NCBI GenBank assembly: GCA_964582415.1
Contig: CAZOSF010000012.1
Span: 1 to 40,835, forward strand
DNA from: CAZOSF01 sp964582415
GTDB lineage: Bacteria; Bacteroidota; Bacteroidia; Flavobacteriales; Flavobacteriaceae
Length of the DNA: 40,835 nt
Direction: 5' to 3'
Part shown: positions 23,917 through 32,716 of the stretch, one piece after another
Layout of the letters: each line of letters begins with the position of its first letter
Position numbering within the stretch: the stretch's first letter is position 1
The notes under the pieces: generated by a model
Database searches by the model: none
What the model was told of the DNA's origin: nothing
The model's input: only the letters and a program-made list of their open reading frames with translations
Program-made: the position numbers and the translations under genes

Positions 23917-26760
23917 ATGATGAAAAATGTATTGCTGTCTGTCAGCCTTCTTGTAACTTCTTTATTTTTTGCTCAGCCTTCGGCCACCTCTTCTTCAGAA
24001 ATGCAGAAGGCGCTAGAACAAAAAAAGGTGCTGACCCAAACTTCCTTAGTGAAAAACCTAAGCTTCAAAAATATCGGACCCACAGTTATGAGCGGACGTG
24101 TTGTGGACCTAGCGGTGAATCCAAAAAATCCACACGAGTTTTATGTGGGCTACGCGAGCGGTGGGGTGTGGTATACCAAAAATAATGGGACCACATTCGA
24201 ACCTATTCTTGATACCAGTCCAACCCAAAATGTGGGTTGCCTTGCCATGGACTGGGAAAACAGAACACTCTGGGTGGGGACAGGAGAAGTAAATGCCTCT
24301 CGTTCTTCCTATGCTGGAATTGGAATTTTGAAAACTCAAGACAATGGAAAGACCTGGCAACAGATGGGCTTGGAAGGGTCCCATCATATCAGTAGGATAT
24401 TGATCAATCCTAATAATAAAGAAGAATTGGTTGTGGCGGTTGCTGGACCTTTGTACTCAAAAAGTTTGGAAAGGGGTGTTTACAAGACCTTCGACGGAGG
24501 AAAAACGTGGAATAAGACCCTATTTGTTGATGACGCATCGGGTATTATCGAAATGGAGGCCGCGCCAAACAACTTTAATGTAATGTTTGCCTCTGCTTGG
24601 GATAAGGATCGAAAAGCCTGGAATTTTAGTGGAAGTGGTGATGGCAGTGGAATTTATAAAAGTACCGATGCCGGTAACTCTTGGACGAAGGTTAGTGTGA
24701 AGGGGAGTGGTTTCCCCACAGGGGAAGGCGTAGGGCGTATCGGTTTTGCCGTAGTGGATGATGCGACAGTGTATGCTATCCATGACAATCAGTCCCGAAG
24801 AGAAGAGGATAAAAAACCCTCTGAAAAGAAAGGCTTGAGCAAGGAGGATTTTAAAAAGATGACGACAGCCCAGTTTCAAAAACTCGATAACAAGGAGTTG
24901 GAAACCTTCTTGAGAACTAACGATTTTCAGGAGAAATACACCGCAGAAATTGTCAAAAAACAAGTGGCTTCTGGTAAGGTGAAACCCATCGATTTGGCCA
25001 AGTATCTTGAAGATGCCAATACAATGTTGTTTGATACCCCAGTTATAGGAGCCGAGGTATATAAAAGCAGCGATGGTGGAAAAACATGGGCTAAAACTCA
25101 CGAAGGATATCTGGACGATGTATACTATTCGTATGGATATTATTTCGGAAAGGTTCACGTAGATCCAAATAACGCCAATGCTATTTATATATATGGTGTG
25201 CCAATATTGAAATCGAAGGACGGAGGAAAAACATTTACTTCCATAGATGGGGATAACGTGCATGGAGATCATCATGTGCTCTGGATCAATCCAAAATACC
25301 CCGGTCACTTAATAGATGGAAATGATGGAGGTGTCAATATCAGCTACGATGATGGGGCTTCTTGGATTAAATGCAACACCCCTTCAGTTGGACAGTTTTA
25401 CGCTATCGACGTTGATATGGAAGAACCTTACAATGTCTATGGAGGTCTTCAAGACAATGGAGTTTGGGTAGGTCCTCATGATAACGAAGGCGGAGTATAT
25501 TGGCATCAAACCGGTCAGTATCCCTATAAGATGATTTTAGGGGGTGATGGAATGCAGGTGGAAATCGATTCTAGAAACTCCAACATTGTGTATGCTGGAT
25601 TCCAATTCGGAAATTATTTCAGGATTGATCGCTCCACAATGCAGTCGAAATATATTCAACCGAAACATGAGTTGGGGGAAACCCCTTATCGCTTCAATTG
25701 GCAGAGCCCCATCGAACTAAGTGATCACAATCAAGACATTTTATATTTCGGAGCCAATAAATTGATGCGTAGTTTGAATCGAGGAGACGACTGGGATGCG
25801 ATTTCGCCAGACCTAACTCAAGGGGGTAAAGTGGGGAATGTTTCCTATGGAACACTCACTGCAATCAGTGAATCGCCATTTCAATTCGGACTTATTTATA
25901 CAGGGAGTGATGATGGAATGGTATACGTGACCAAAGATGGGGGGGCCAATTGGAAAAATATCAGTTATAGTTTTCCAAAAGATTTGTGGGTAAGTAGAGT
26001 GGTGGCTTCAAAGCATGAAGAAGGTAGGGTTTATGTGACACTAAACGGATACCGATGGGACGATTTCAAGCCCTATGTTTATGTAAGTGAAGACTATGGA
26101 GCCACGTGGAAATCGATTGTCTCAAACTTGCCAGCTTCCCCTGTAAATGTTATTCAGGAAGACCCAAAAAATGAAGACATACTGTATTTAGGGACAGACA
26201 ATGCTGCCTATGTTTCTTTGAACAAAGGGGGGCATTGGGAGGTCTTTGCAGATGGACTTCCGAATGTGGCATTTCACGATTTGGTGGTTCAGCCAAAGGC
26301 AAATGATTTGATTTTAGGGACTCATGGTCGCTCCCTTTATGTGGCCAATATTTCATTGTTACAAGAACTCGGTGAAGACAATCGAAATAAGTTAGTTATG
26401 AACGATGTACCCTCAATGCGACATTCCAGACGATGGGGGTCTTCGTGGAGCCAATGGAATGATCCCAATACCCCTGAAATTACTATCCAATATTATGCGC
26501 CCAACGCCGGTCCCGTTACTATTGCTGTTTTAAGTGAAGATGGGCAAGAGATCCATTCCATGAACATTGACGCGGATAAGGGTATAAATGAAGTGGTGTA
26601 TGACTTGAGCATTACCGATGCAGGGAAACGCCTTTTGGAAAAGGAGGATGTTTCCATAGAGGAGGCCGCCAACGGGGTAATGTATTTACCAAAGGGCGTC
26701 TATACCCTCAAGCTGAAAATGGGTTCCTTGGAAACTACCAAACCATTGGAACTCAAATAA
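23917..26760 (+). CDS. Secreted BNR/VPS10-type propeller protein
   Basis: A 947-residue protein with a signal peptide (MMKNVLLSVSLLVTSLFFAQ; ATG 23920 is an equally good start). It carries many BNR/sortilin-type repeats, such as TQDNGKTWQQMG, TFDGGKTWNKT, STDAGNSWTKV, SSDGGKTWAKT, TKDGGANWKNI and SEDYGATWKSI, which build one or two large propellers as in VPS10/sortilin and GH74-like proteins. A charged insertion lies at about 290-375. The C-terminal part (ITIQYYAPNAGPVTIAVLSEDG, KGVYTLKLKMG) resembles an FlgD-like Ig fold. Often labelled 'glycosyl hydrolase', but I see no proof of catalytic residues; a binding or peptidase-associated role is equally possible. Confidence 0.88.
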   Translation: MMKNVLLSVSLLVTSLFFAQPSATSSSEMQKALEQKKVLTQTSLVKNLSFKNIGPTVMSGRVVDLAVNPKNPHEFYVGYASGGVWYTKNNGTTFEPILDTSPTQNVGCLAMDWENRTLWVGTGEVNASRSSYAGIGILKTQDNGKTWQQMGLEGSHHISRILINPNNKEELVVAVAGPLYSKSLERGVYKTFDGGKTWNKTLFVDDASGIIEMEAAPNNFNVMFASAWDKDRKAWNFSGSGDGSGIYKSTDAGNSWTKVSVKGSGFPTGEGVGRIGFAVVDDATVYAIHDNQSRREEDKKPSEKKGLSKEDFKKMTTAQFQKLDNKELETFLRTNDFQEKYTAEIVKKQVASGKVKPIDLAKYLEDANTMLFDTPVIGAEVYKSSDGGKTWAKTHEGYLDDVYYSYGYYFGKVHVDPNNANAIYIYGVPILKSKDGGKTFTSIDGDNVHGDHHVLWINPKYPGHLIDGNDGGVNISYDDGASWIKCNTPSVGQFYAIDVDMEEPYNVYGGLQDNGVWVGPHDNEGGVYWHQTGQYPYKMILGGDGMQVEIDSRNSNIVYAGFQFGNYFRIDRSTMQSKYIQPKHELGETPYRFNWQSPIELSDHNQDILYFGANKLMRSLNRGDDWDAISPDLTQGGKVGNVSYGTLTAISESPFQFGLIYTGSDDGMVYVTKDGGANWKNISYSFPKDLWVSRVVASKHEEGRVYVTLNGYRWDDFKPYVYVSEDYGATWKSIVSNLPASPVNVIQEDPKNEDILYLGTDNAAYVSLNKGGHWEVFADGLPNVAFHDLVVQPKANDLILGTHGRSLYVANISLLQELGEDNRNKLVMNDVPSMRHSRRWGSSWSQWNDPNTPEITIQYYAPNAGPVTIAVLSEDGQEIHSMNIDADKGINEVVYDLSITDAGKRLLEKEDVSIEEAANGVMYLPKGVYTLKLKMGSLETTKPLELK

Positions 26761-26813
26761 TGTTGAACATTGTTTAAAAAAATTCTAAATACTTCTTAAA
26801 AGGAATGCCATTG

Positions 26814-26845
26814 TTTGGGATTCATTCTTTTGAGACGTATTTTTG
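26814..26845 (+). promoter_or_regulatory. Candidate sdhCAB promoter
   Basis: TTTG at 26814-26817 and TATTTTTG at 26838-26845 with a 20-bp spacer, a textbook Bacteroidota promoter. It sits inside the extended frame that begins with TTG at 26815, which is one reason to reject that start for sdhC. Confidence 0.75.
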
Positions 26846-26871
26846 TGTGTCAAAATTTAGAAAAGAAAATT

Positions 26872-27564
26872 ATGGGATTACTTTCCTCTTCCATCGCCAG
26901 AAAATTTGCAATGGCACTTTCTGGCCTCTTCTTGGTTCTTTTTCTTGCAATGCACTTTACCATCAACTTCACTTCGGTGATCGCTCCAGACACTTTCAAT
27001 GTGTGGTCTCACTTTATGGGGACCAACGGATTAGTCCAAGGAGTAATGCAACCGATTCTCATCTTAGCAGTGGTTTTCCACTTTGTGATGGGGTTTGTTT
27101 TGGAATTGCAGAACAGAAATGCAAGATCCATTAAGTACGATTCTTTTAAAGGGAGTGCCAATTCAAGTTGGGCCTCTAGAAACATGATTATTTCAGGATT
27201 GGTTGTTCTCGCTTTTCTTGGGATTCACTTTTACGACTTTTGGGTGCCGGAGATGCAGATTAAGTATGTAGGAGGAGATATGTCTGGATTGATAGATCCA
27301 AACAATCCCGAATCTGGCTACAGGTATTTGGAACACACCATTCATAAGTTTGAAAGCCCCATTCGTACTGGAATTTATGTAGCGGCCTTTATTTTATTGG
27401 CCCTGCATCTGTGGCATGGATTTGCCTCTTCTTTCCAAAGTATGGGCTTTAACAACAAATATTCAAGAGCGCTGAAGTGCTTCACCAAATGGTATGCTGT
27501 TTTGATTCCACTTGGTTTTATCTTTATTGCCTTGTACCATCATTTTAATCAAATCTCCCACTAA
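26872..27564 (+). CDS. sdhC: Succinate dehydrogenase cytochrome b subunit
   Basis: A 230-residue single-subunit membrane anchor of the type found in Bacteroidota and epsilonproteobacterial-like complexes (type B, one polypeptide, two hemes b). I chose ATG 26872 (MGLLSSSIARKFAMALSG); a longer frame from TTG 26815 would start inside the promoter. About five membrane helices are seen, with histidines inside or near them (MHFTINF, VVFHFVMGF, LGIHFYDF, ALHLWHGF, LYHHF) available as heme ligands. It takes electrons from SdhB to menaquinone. It is followed at 11 bp by sdhA. Confidence 0.93.
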   Translation: MGLLSSSIARKFAMALSGLFLVLFLAMHFTINFTSVIAPDTFNVWSHFMGTNGLVQGVMQPILILAVVFHFVMGFVLELQNRNARSIKYDSFKGSANSSWASRNMIISGLVVLAFLGIHFYDFWVPEMQIKYVGGDMSGLIDPNNPESGYRYLEHTIHKFESPIRTGIYVAAFILLALHLWHGFASSFQSMGFNNKYSRALKCFTKWYAVLIPLGFIFIALYHHFNQISH

Positions 27565-27575
27565 TAAGCGAGCGT

Positions 27576-29576
27576 ATGTCATTAGATTCAAAATTACCAA
27601 AAGGACCCCTAGCCGATAAGTGGACTAGCTATAAAGACAAAATAAATTTGGTAAACCCGGCCAACAAACGAAATATCGATGTTATTGTCGTAGGAACTGG
27701 ACTGGCGGGTGGAAGTGCTGCAGCTACCTTAGCGGAATTAGGGTATAACGTCAAGACGTTTTGTTATCAGGATTCTCCTCGTCGTGCCCACTCTATTGCG
27801 GCACAAGGGGGTATTAACGCAGCTAAGAACTATCAAGGAGATGGTGACTCTGTTTACCGCCTCTTCTATGATACAATTAAGGGAGGGGATTATCGTTCCC
27901 GTGAAGAAAACGTTTATCGATTGGCTGAGGTTTCCGCCAGTATTATCGACCAATGTGTGGCTCAGGGAGTTCCGTTCGCCCGTGAATATGGGGGAATGTT
28001 GGACAACCGTTCCTTTGGAGGGGTATTGGTTTCCCGTACCTTCTATGCGAAAGGACAAACAGGACAGCAGTTGTTATTGGGTGCCTATTCGGCCATGAAC
28101 CGTCAGATCAACCGAGGTAAAATCAAGGCGTATAACCGTCACGAAATGCTCGATTTAGTGATCGTAGATGGAAAGGCTAGAGGAATTATCGCCCGGGATT
28201 TAGTAACCGGTGAATTGGAACGTCACTCTGCACATGCTGTAGTAATTGCTTCCGGAGGCTACGGAAACGTATTTTTCCTTTCCACTAATGCTATGGGAAG
28301 TAATGCCACTGCCGCTTGGAAAATCCACAAGAAGGGGGCCTATTTTGCCAACCCTTGTTTTACGCAAATTCACCCTACCTGTATTCCAGTTTCTGGAGAT
28401 CACCAATCGAAACTGACCTTGATGTCGGAATCCCTTCGAAACGATGGACGAATTTGGGTACCCAAGAAATTGGAGGATGCTCAAGCCATTCGAGATGGGA
28501 AACTTAAACCTACCGAAATCGCTGAAGAAGATCGCGATTATTATTTGGAGCGTCGTTATCCTTCTTTCGGAAACCTTGTGCCTCGTGATGTTGCTTCCAG
28601 AGCAGCAAAAGAGCGTTGTGATGCTGGATATGGTGTAAACAAGACAGGTGAAGCCGTCTATCTTGATTTCTCTTCCGCCATTATGCGCTATGGAAAGGAA
28701 CAAGCAGCCATCCAACATATTGAAAATCCATCGGAAGCTACCATTCGAGAGTTGGGTGAAAAAGTGATCGAAAGCAAATATGGTAACCTCTTCCAGATGT
28801 ATGAAAAAATTGTAGATCAAAACCCATACAAAACCCCAATGATGATTTATCCTGCGGTTCACTATACCATGGGAGGTGTTTGGGTTGATTATAATTTGAT
28901 GACCACCATTCCTGGATGTTATGCCGCCGGAGAAGCGAACTTTAGCGATCACGGTGCCAACCGATTGGGAGCAAGTGCCTTGATGCAAGGATTGGCCGAT
29001 GGGTATTTCGTATTGCCTTACACTATTGGAGATTACCTTTCCAAGGATATCAGAACGGGCCCGATTTCAACCGATCTGCCGGAATTCGAAGCTGCCGAGC
29101 GCAGTGTTCGTGAAGATCTGGAAAAACTGGTGAACAACAAAGGAAGTAAGAGTGTCGACCATTTCCACAAGCGATTGGGTAAAATCATGTGGGATAAGGT
29201 GGGAATGTCTCGAAATGCAGAAGGTCTTAAAGAGGCGATGGATGAAATCCGTGCCTTGAGAGAGGAATTCTGGAAAGAGGTAAAAGTTCCTGGAAGCATG
29301 GAGGGTATGAATACCGAATTGGAAAAAGCCATGCGGGTAGCCGATTTCTTGGAATTGGGGGAATTGTTCGCCAAGGACGCCCTTCATAGAAATGAATCTT
29401 GCGGAGGTCACTTCCGTGAGGAATATCAAACCGAAGAAGGGGAAGCCCTTAGGGATGATGAGAACTTTATGTACGTTGCTGCTTGGGAATACACTGGAGA
29501 TCCAAGAGATTCAAAATTGCATAAAGAAGAATTGAATTACGAAAACATTGAAGTTAAAACACGTTCATACAAATAG
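27576..29576 (+). CDS. sdhA: Succinate dehydrogenase/fumarate reductase flavoprotein subunit
   Basis: A 666-residue flavoprotein that oxidises succinate to fumarate. The FAD-binding Rossmann motif is GTGLAGGSAAA (40-50). The covalent-FAD histidine lies in RRAHSIAAQGGIN (His72). IHPTCIP, MGGVWVDY and GANRLGASALMQGL are further conserved blocks. The length and the SdhC type point to a menaquinone-linked enzyme used in the TCA cycle. It is the central gene of sdhCAB; sdhB starts 3 bp after its stop. Confidence 0.97.
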   Translation: MSLDSKLPKGPLADKWTSYKDKINLVNPANKRNIDVIVVGTGLAGGSAAATLAELGYNVKTFCYQDSPRRAHSIAAQGGINAAKNYQGDGDSVYRLFYDTIKGGDYRSREENVYRLAEVSASIIDQCVAQGVPFAREYGGMLDNRSFGGVLVSRTFYAKGQTGQQLLLGAYSAMNRQINRGKIKAYNRHEMLDLVIVDGKARGIIARDLVTGELERHSAHAVVIASGGYGNVFFLSTNAMGSNATAAWKIHKKGAYFANPCFTQIHPTCIPVSGDHQSKLTLMSESLRNDGRIWVPKKLEDAQAIRDGKLKPTEIAEEDRDYYLERRYPSFGNLVPRDVASRAAKERCDAGYGVNKTGEAVYLDFSSAIMRYGKEQAAIQHIENPSEATIRELGEKVIESKYGNLFQMYEKIVDQNPYKTPMMIYPAVHYTMGGVWVDYNLMTTIPGCYAAGEANFSDHGANRLGASALMQGLADGYFVLPYTIGDYLSKDIRTGPISTDLPEFEAAERSVREDLEKLVNNKGSKSVDHFHKRLGKIMWDKVGMSRNAEGLKEAMDEIRALREEFWKEVKVPGSMEGMNTELEKAMRVADFLELGELFAKDALHRNESCGGHFREEYQTEEGEALRDDENFMYVAAWEYTGDPRDSKLHKEELNYENIEVKTRSYK

Positions 29577-29579
29577 ATC

Positions 29580-30481
29580 ATGAAGTTAACCTTAAAAATT
29601 TGGAGACAAAAAAATGCCCAAACCAAAGGGGCCTTCCAAACCTATCCATTAGATGGTGTTGAAGGGGATATGTCCTTCCTCGAAATGCTGGATGTTCTGA
29701 ATGAACAGCTAGTAGAAAAAGGAGAGGAGCCCGTTGTATTCGACCATGACTGCCGTGAAGGGATTTGCGGAGCCTGTTCGCTTCAAATCAATGGGGAACC
29801 TCATGGTCCCGATCGATTGATTACCACCTGTCAGTTGCACATGCGTAAATTCAACGATGGGGATACCATCGTAATCGAACCCTTCCGTGCCAATGCCTTT
29901 CCTGTTATCAAGGATTTAATGGTAGACCGTTCGGCTTTCGATCGCATTCAGCAGGCAGGAGGATATATCTCTGTGAACACCTCAGGTAATACCATCGATG
30001 CAAATAGCATTCTTATTCCTAAAGCCGATGCCGATGATGCTTTTAATGCGGCTGCTTGTATTGGATGCGGTGCCTGTGTAGCTGCTTGTAAAAATGCAAG
30101 TGCCATGCTGTTTACTTCTGCCAAAGTGAGTCAGTTTGCCCNNNNNNNNNNNNNNNNNNNNNNNNNNNNNNNNNNNNNNNNNNNNNNNNNNNNNNNNNNN
30201 NNNNNNNNNNNNNNNNNNNNNNNNNNNNNNNNNNNNNNNNNTGTAAAAATGCAAGTGCCATGCTGTTTACTTCTGCCAAAGTGAGTCAGTTTGCCCTATT
30301 GCCACAAGGTAGAATTGAAGCTACTAGAAGGGTATTGAACATGGTAGAGCAAATGGATAAAGAAGGTTTTGGAAATTGTACCAACACCGGAGCCTGTGAA
30401 GTAGAATGCCCGAAAGGAATCTCCTTGGAGAATATCGCAAGGATGAACCGGGAATACTTGGCAGCCAGTTGCAAAGGATAG
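29580..30481 (+). CDS. sdhB: Succinate dehydrogenase iron-sulphur subunit (split by a false assembly gap)
   Basis: As given, the gene is cut by 100 N, but 55 bp are duplicated on both sides. Removing 155 bp yields an intact 248-residue SdhB. In that protein the [2Fe-2S] ligands are Cys58, Cys63, Cys66 (CREGICGAC) and Cys84; the second ferredoxin domain has CIGCGACVAAC (160-170) and Cys215, Cys221, Cys225 (CTNTGACEVECP), carrying [4Fe-4S] and [3Fe-4S] clusters. It passes electrons from SdhA to SdhC. The part after the gap is in another frame only because 155 is not a multiple of three. This is not a frameshift mutation. Confidence 0.96.
30087..30296. repeat. Unmerged contig overlap: 55-bp perfect repeats around 100 N
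   Basis: 30087-30141 and 30242-30296 are identical 55-bp direct repeats on either side of exactly 100 N (30142-30241). Collapse restores the sdhB frame. Same unit length as at 5322-5531. Confidence 0.97.
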
Positions 30482-30506
30482 TCAAATATTAATAGTAAAA
30501 GTAAAG

Positions 30507-30533
30507 ATCCCGAGCCTAGGTTCGGGATTTTTT
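30507..30533 (+). terminator. Intrinsic terminator after sdhCAB
   Basis: ATCCCGA (30507-30513) pairs with TCGGGAT (30522-30528) around an 8-base loop containing CCTAGG, followed by a T-run to 30533. It starts 26 bp after the sdhB stop. Confidence 0.88.
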
Positions 30534-30563
30534 ATTGCCGAAAATTCTCCTTACTTTGACTTT

Positions 30564-31037
30564 ATGTATGAGGAACCAAAAATAAAGGTGCCCCGATTCG
30601 AAGAAGCCGCTGGGTTCTATACGACTAAAGTACGGTCACGAATTATGAGCAACATTCGGGCAAAGAATTCAAAGCCCGAGGTATTGTTACGCAAGGCGCT
30701 ATGGCATAAGAAGGTGCGTTTTCGAATCAACAACTCAAAACTGCCTGGGCGTCCCGATATTTCTATTCAAAAATATAAGCTGGCTGTTTTTGTGGATGGA
30801 GAATTTTGGCATGGATATAACTGGGATGAAAAGCAATCTTCTATTAAATCTAACCGACGATTTTGGATTCCGAAGATCGAACGGAATATGCAGCGCGACC
30901 GAGAGGTAAATCGGCAGTTGACAGAGCAAGGCTATACTGTGATGCGTTTCTGGGCCCGGGAGTTAAAAAACAATCTCGACCAATGCGTTAATGATATATT
31001 GATATACATAGAAACCTTTCCGAATCTTTATGAATAG
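30564..31037 (+). CDS. Vsr-like very-short-patch-repair-type endonuclease, zinc ligands missing
   Basis: A 157-residue protein of the Vsr fold. RSRIMSNIRAKNSKPEVLLRKALW (24-47) and LPGRPDISIQKYKLAVFVDG (60-79) match the family; Asp65 is the counterpart of the catalytic Asp51 of E. coli Vsr, and FWH (81-83) includes the counterpart of His69. FWIPKIERNMQRD (100-112) is also conserved. However, the four zinc ligands of E. coli Vsr (Cys66, His71, Cys73, Cys117) are replaced here by Glu80, Tyr85, Trp87 and Arg132. No dcm-type methylase gene is in the window. It overlaps the next start by 8 bp. A general PD-(D/E)XK-like nuclease role is a possible alternative to T:G mismatch repair. Confidence 0.85.
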   Translation: MYEEPKIKVPRFEEAAGFYTTKVRSRIMSNIRAKNSKPEVLLRKALWHKKVRFRINNSKLPGRPDISIQKYKLAVFVDGEFWHGYNWDEKQSSIKSNRRFWIPKIERNMQRDREVNRQLTEQGYTVMRFWARELKNNLDQCVNDILIYIETFPNLYE

Positions 31038-32172
31038 ACCTTCCAAACTACCTAATGTGGGGACTACCATCTTTGCAGTGATGAGTAAGATGGCACAGGA
31101 TTATGGCGCCTTGAATTTGTCCCAAGGCTATCCAAATTTTGAAAGTGATCCTCGCTTGATTGATGCAGTAACAAAAGCGATGCGTGATGGGTACAATCAA
31201 TACGCCCCTATGCCAGGACTACCCGAATTACGCCAAATCATCTGTGAGAAGATGGAGAATTTATACGGAAGGAAATATGAACCCGAGAATGATATCACGA
31301 TCACCGCAGGTGCTACGCAAGCCATCTTCACTGCGATAGCGGCAACCATTCACCCCGGTGATGAGGTAATTGCTTTTGCTCCTGCCTACGATTGTTATGA
31401 ACCTGCCATTGAGTTATTTGGCGGACAAACCCGGTTGATTCAATTGTCGCCCCCCAACTTCCTGCCCGACTGGAATGCTGTTCGGAAAGCAATTTCCTCA
31501 AAAACAAGAATGATTATCATCAACACTCCTCATAATCCAACGGGCACTATTTTAGGAAGGAAAGACCTGCTCGAACTTCAAGAAATTGCCGAAGAGCATG
31601 ATTTACTGGTATTAAGTGATGAGGTGTATGAACATATCATTTTAGATGGTGAAGAACACCAAAGCATTGCTCGCTTTGAAGCATTGGCCAATAGGAGTTT
31701 TATAACAGCCTCTTTCGGCAAGACTTTTCATAATACAGGTTGGAAAATGGGCTATTGTTTGGCGCCGAAACCTCTCATGATCGAGTTTAAAAAGGTACAC
31801 CAATACAACGTCTTTAGCGTGAATCATCCTATACAAAGGGCGTTGGCTGATTATTTGACGGAGTCCGACCGATATATGCAATTGGGAGCATTTTATCAAG
31901 ATAAGCGCGACCGTTTTCTGAAGGCTATGGAAGGTTCTCGTTTTAAGTGGAAGCCTTCCAAGGGGACCTATTTTCAGATGTTGGACTATTCCGATATCTC
32001 AAACGAAGGAGATATGGAATTCGCCACACGATTAACCAAGGAGCATCATATATCCACCATCCCTACTTCGGTCTTTAATAAAGATGGTAAAGATTTCAAA
32101 ATGCTTCGAATTTGCTTTGCTAAAACGGACGAAACCCTGGAGGAGGCTGCAGAAATTTTGCGGAATTTATAG
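31030..32172 (+). CDS. Fold-type I aminotransferase, methionine/glutamine type (YbdL-like)
   Basis: A 380-residue PLP aminotransferase. It has NLSQGYPNFESDP (29-41), YNQYAPMPG (55-63), NTPHNPTG (165-172), SDEVYEH (196-202) and the PLP lysine in SFGKTFHNTGWKMGY (Lys231). This is the pattern of E. coli YbdL (methionine aminotransferase) and of kynurenine/glutamine transaminase K. The omega-amidase-like gene two genes downstream supports use of glutamine or methionine in the glutaminase II type route, in which the amidase clears the alpha-ketoglutaramate formed. Its start overlaps the Vsr-like gene by 8 bp (ATGAATAG). Confidence 0.93.
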   Translation: MNRPSKLPNVGTTIFAVMSKMAQDYGALNLSQGYPNFESDPRLIDAVTKAMRDGYNQYAPMPGLPELRQIICEKMENLYGRKYEPENDITITAGATQAIFTAIAATIHPGDEVIAFAPAYDCYEPAIELFGGQTRLIQLSPPNFLPDWNAVRKAISSKTRMIIINTPHNPTGTILGRKDLLELQEIAEEHDLLVLSDEVYEHIILDGEEHQSIARFEALANRSFITASFGKTFHNTGWKMGYCLAPKPLMIEFKKVHQYNVFSVNHPIQRALADYLTESDRYMQLGAFYQDKRDRFLKAMEGSRFKWKPSKGTYFQMLDYSDISNEGDMEFATRLTKEHHISTIPTSVFNKDGKDFKMLRICFAKTDETLEEAAEILRNL

Positions 32173-32192
32173 TGTGAGTTACCACTTCAAAC

Positions 32193-32225
32193 TTTTGTAA
32201 AACTTAGGGTTGCATAGTACCTTTA
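32193..32225 (+). promoter_or_regulatory. Candidate internal promoter before the ankyrin gene
   Basis: TTTTG (32193-32197) and TACCTTTA (32218-32225) with a 20-bp spacer; the last base of the -7 element deviates from G. It lies in the 76-bp gap between the aminotransferase and the ankyrin gene and ends 23 bp before the ATG. Confidence 0.5.
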
Positions 32226-32248
32226 CAGAATCCCTAAAATATTCAACA

Positions 32249-32716
32249 ATGACTGCAGCTTTTTTCGACGCCATTCGTAAGAACGATTTGGAAACCGTTC
32301 GTGCCTTGCTAAAGGATCAACCAGATCTAGTAACCATGAGAGATCAACGGGGGTCTACCCCACTTTTATTGGCTACCTATTATGGACTCGAAGAGATGAC
32401 ACAGGAACTTTTAAGCCACCCTCAAGACGTGGATGCAGAAGATGCCTCGGGGAATACAGCGCTCATGGGAGTATGCTTTAAAGGGCTAGAGGGGATTGCA
32501 AAGATGCTCATCCAACAGGGTGCTAACGTAAATAAGGCAAATTCCAACGGGGGTACTGCCTTGATTTTTGCTGCCACCTTTGGAAAGGGGGATATGGTAA
32601 AATTACTATTGGAACATGGGGCCAACCCTCACCAAAAGGACGACAAGGGCTTTTCCGCTTATGATCATGCTCGAATGCAAGGGTTTCATAACATTTTACA
32701 GCTATTAGGGGCATGA
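32249..32716 (+). CDS. Ankyrin-repeat protein
   Basis: A 155-residue protein of about four ankyrin repeats: AAFFDAIRKNDLETVRALL, GSTPLLLATYYGLEEMTQELL, GNTALMGVCFKGLEGIAKMLI and GGTALIFAATFGKGDMVKLLL, followed by a partial cap (GFSAYDHARMQG). No signal peptide, so probably a cytoplasmic protein-binding module. I chose ATG 32249 (MTAAFFDA); an in-frame TTG at 32210 would begin inside the promoter-like sequence. Its stop overlaps the amidase start by 4 bp (ATGA). Confidence 0.92.
   Translation: MTAAFFDAIRKNDLETVRALLKDQPDLVTMRDQRGSTPLLLATYYGLEEMTQELLSHPQDVDAEDASGNTALMGVCFKGLEGIAKMLIQQGANVNKANSNGGTALIFAATFGKGDMVKLLLEHGANPHQKDDKGFSAYDHARMQGFHNILQLLGA

Noticed and set aside
26815..26871. Longer sdhC starting at TTG 26815
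   Set aside because: The added codons overlap the -33/-7 promoter, and the protein homology starts at MGLLSSSIARKFAMALSG.
30087..30296. Direct repeats in sdhB as a possible target-site duplication or programmed frameshift
   Set aside because: The repeats are exactly 55 bp, surround exactly 100 N and recur with the same length in an unrelated gene, which is an assembler signature.
31030..32172. Link between the kynurenine-aminotransferase-like gene and protein-bound kynurenine in MbnP
   Set aside because: The kynurenine of MbnP forms inside the protein by oxidation and needs no free-kynurenine enzyme; the genes are also 13 kb apart, and the amidase neighbour explains the aminotransferase better.
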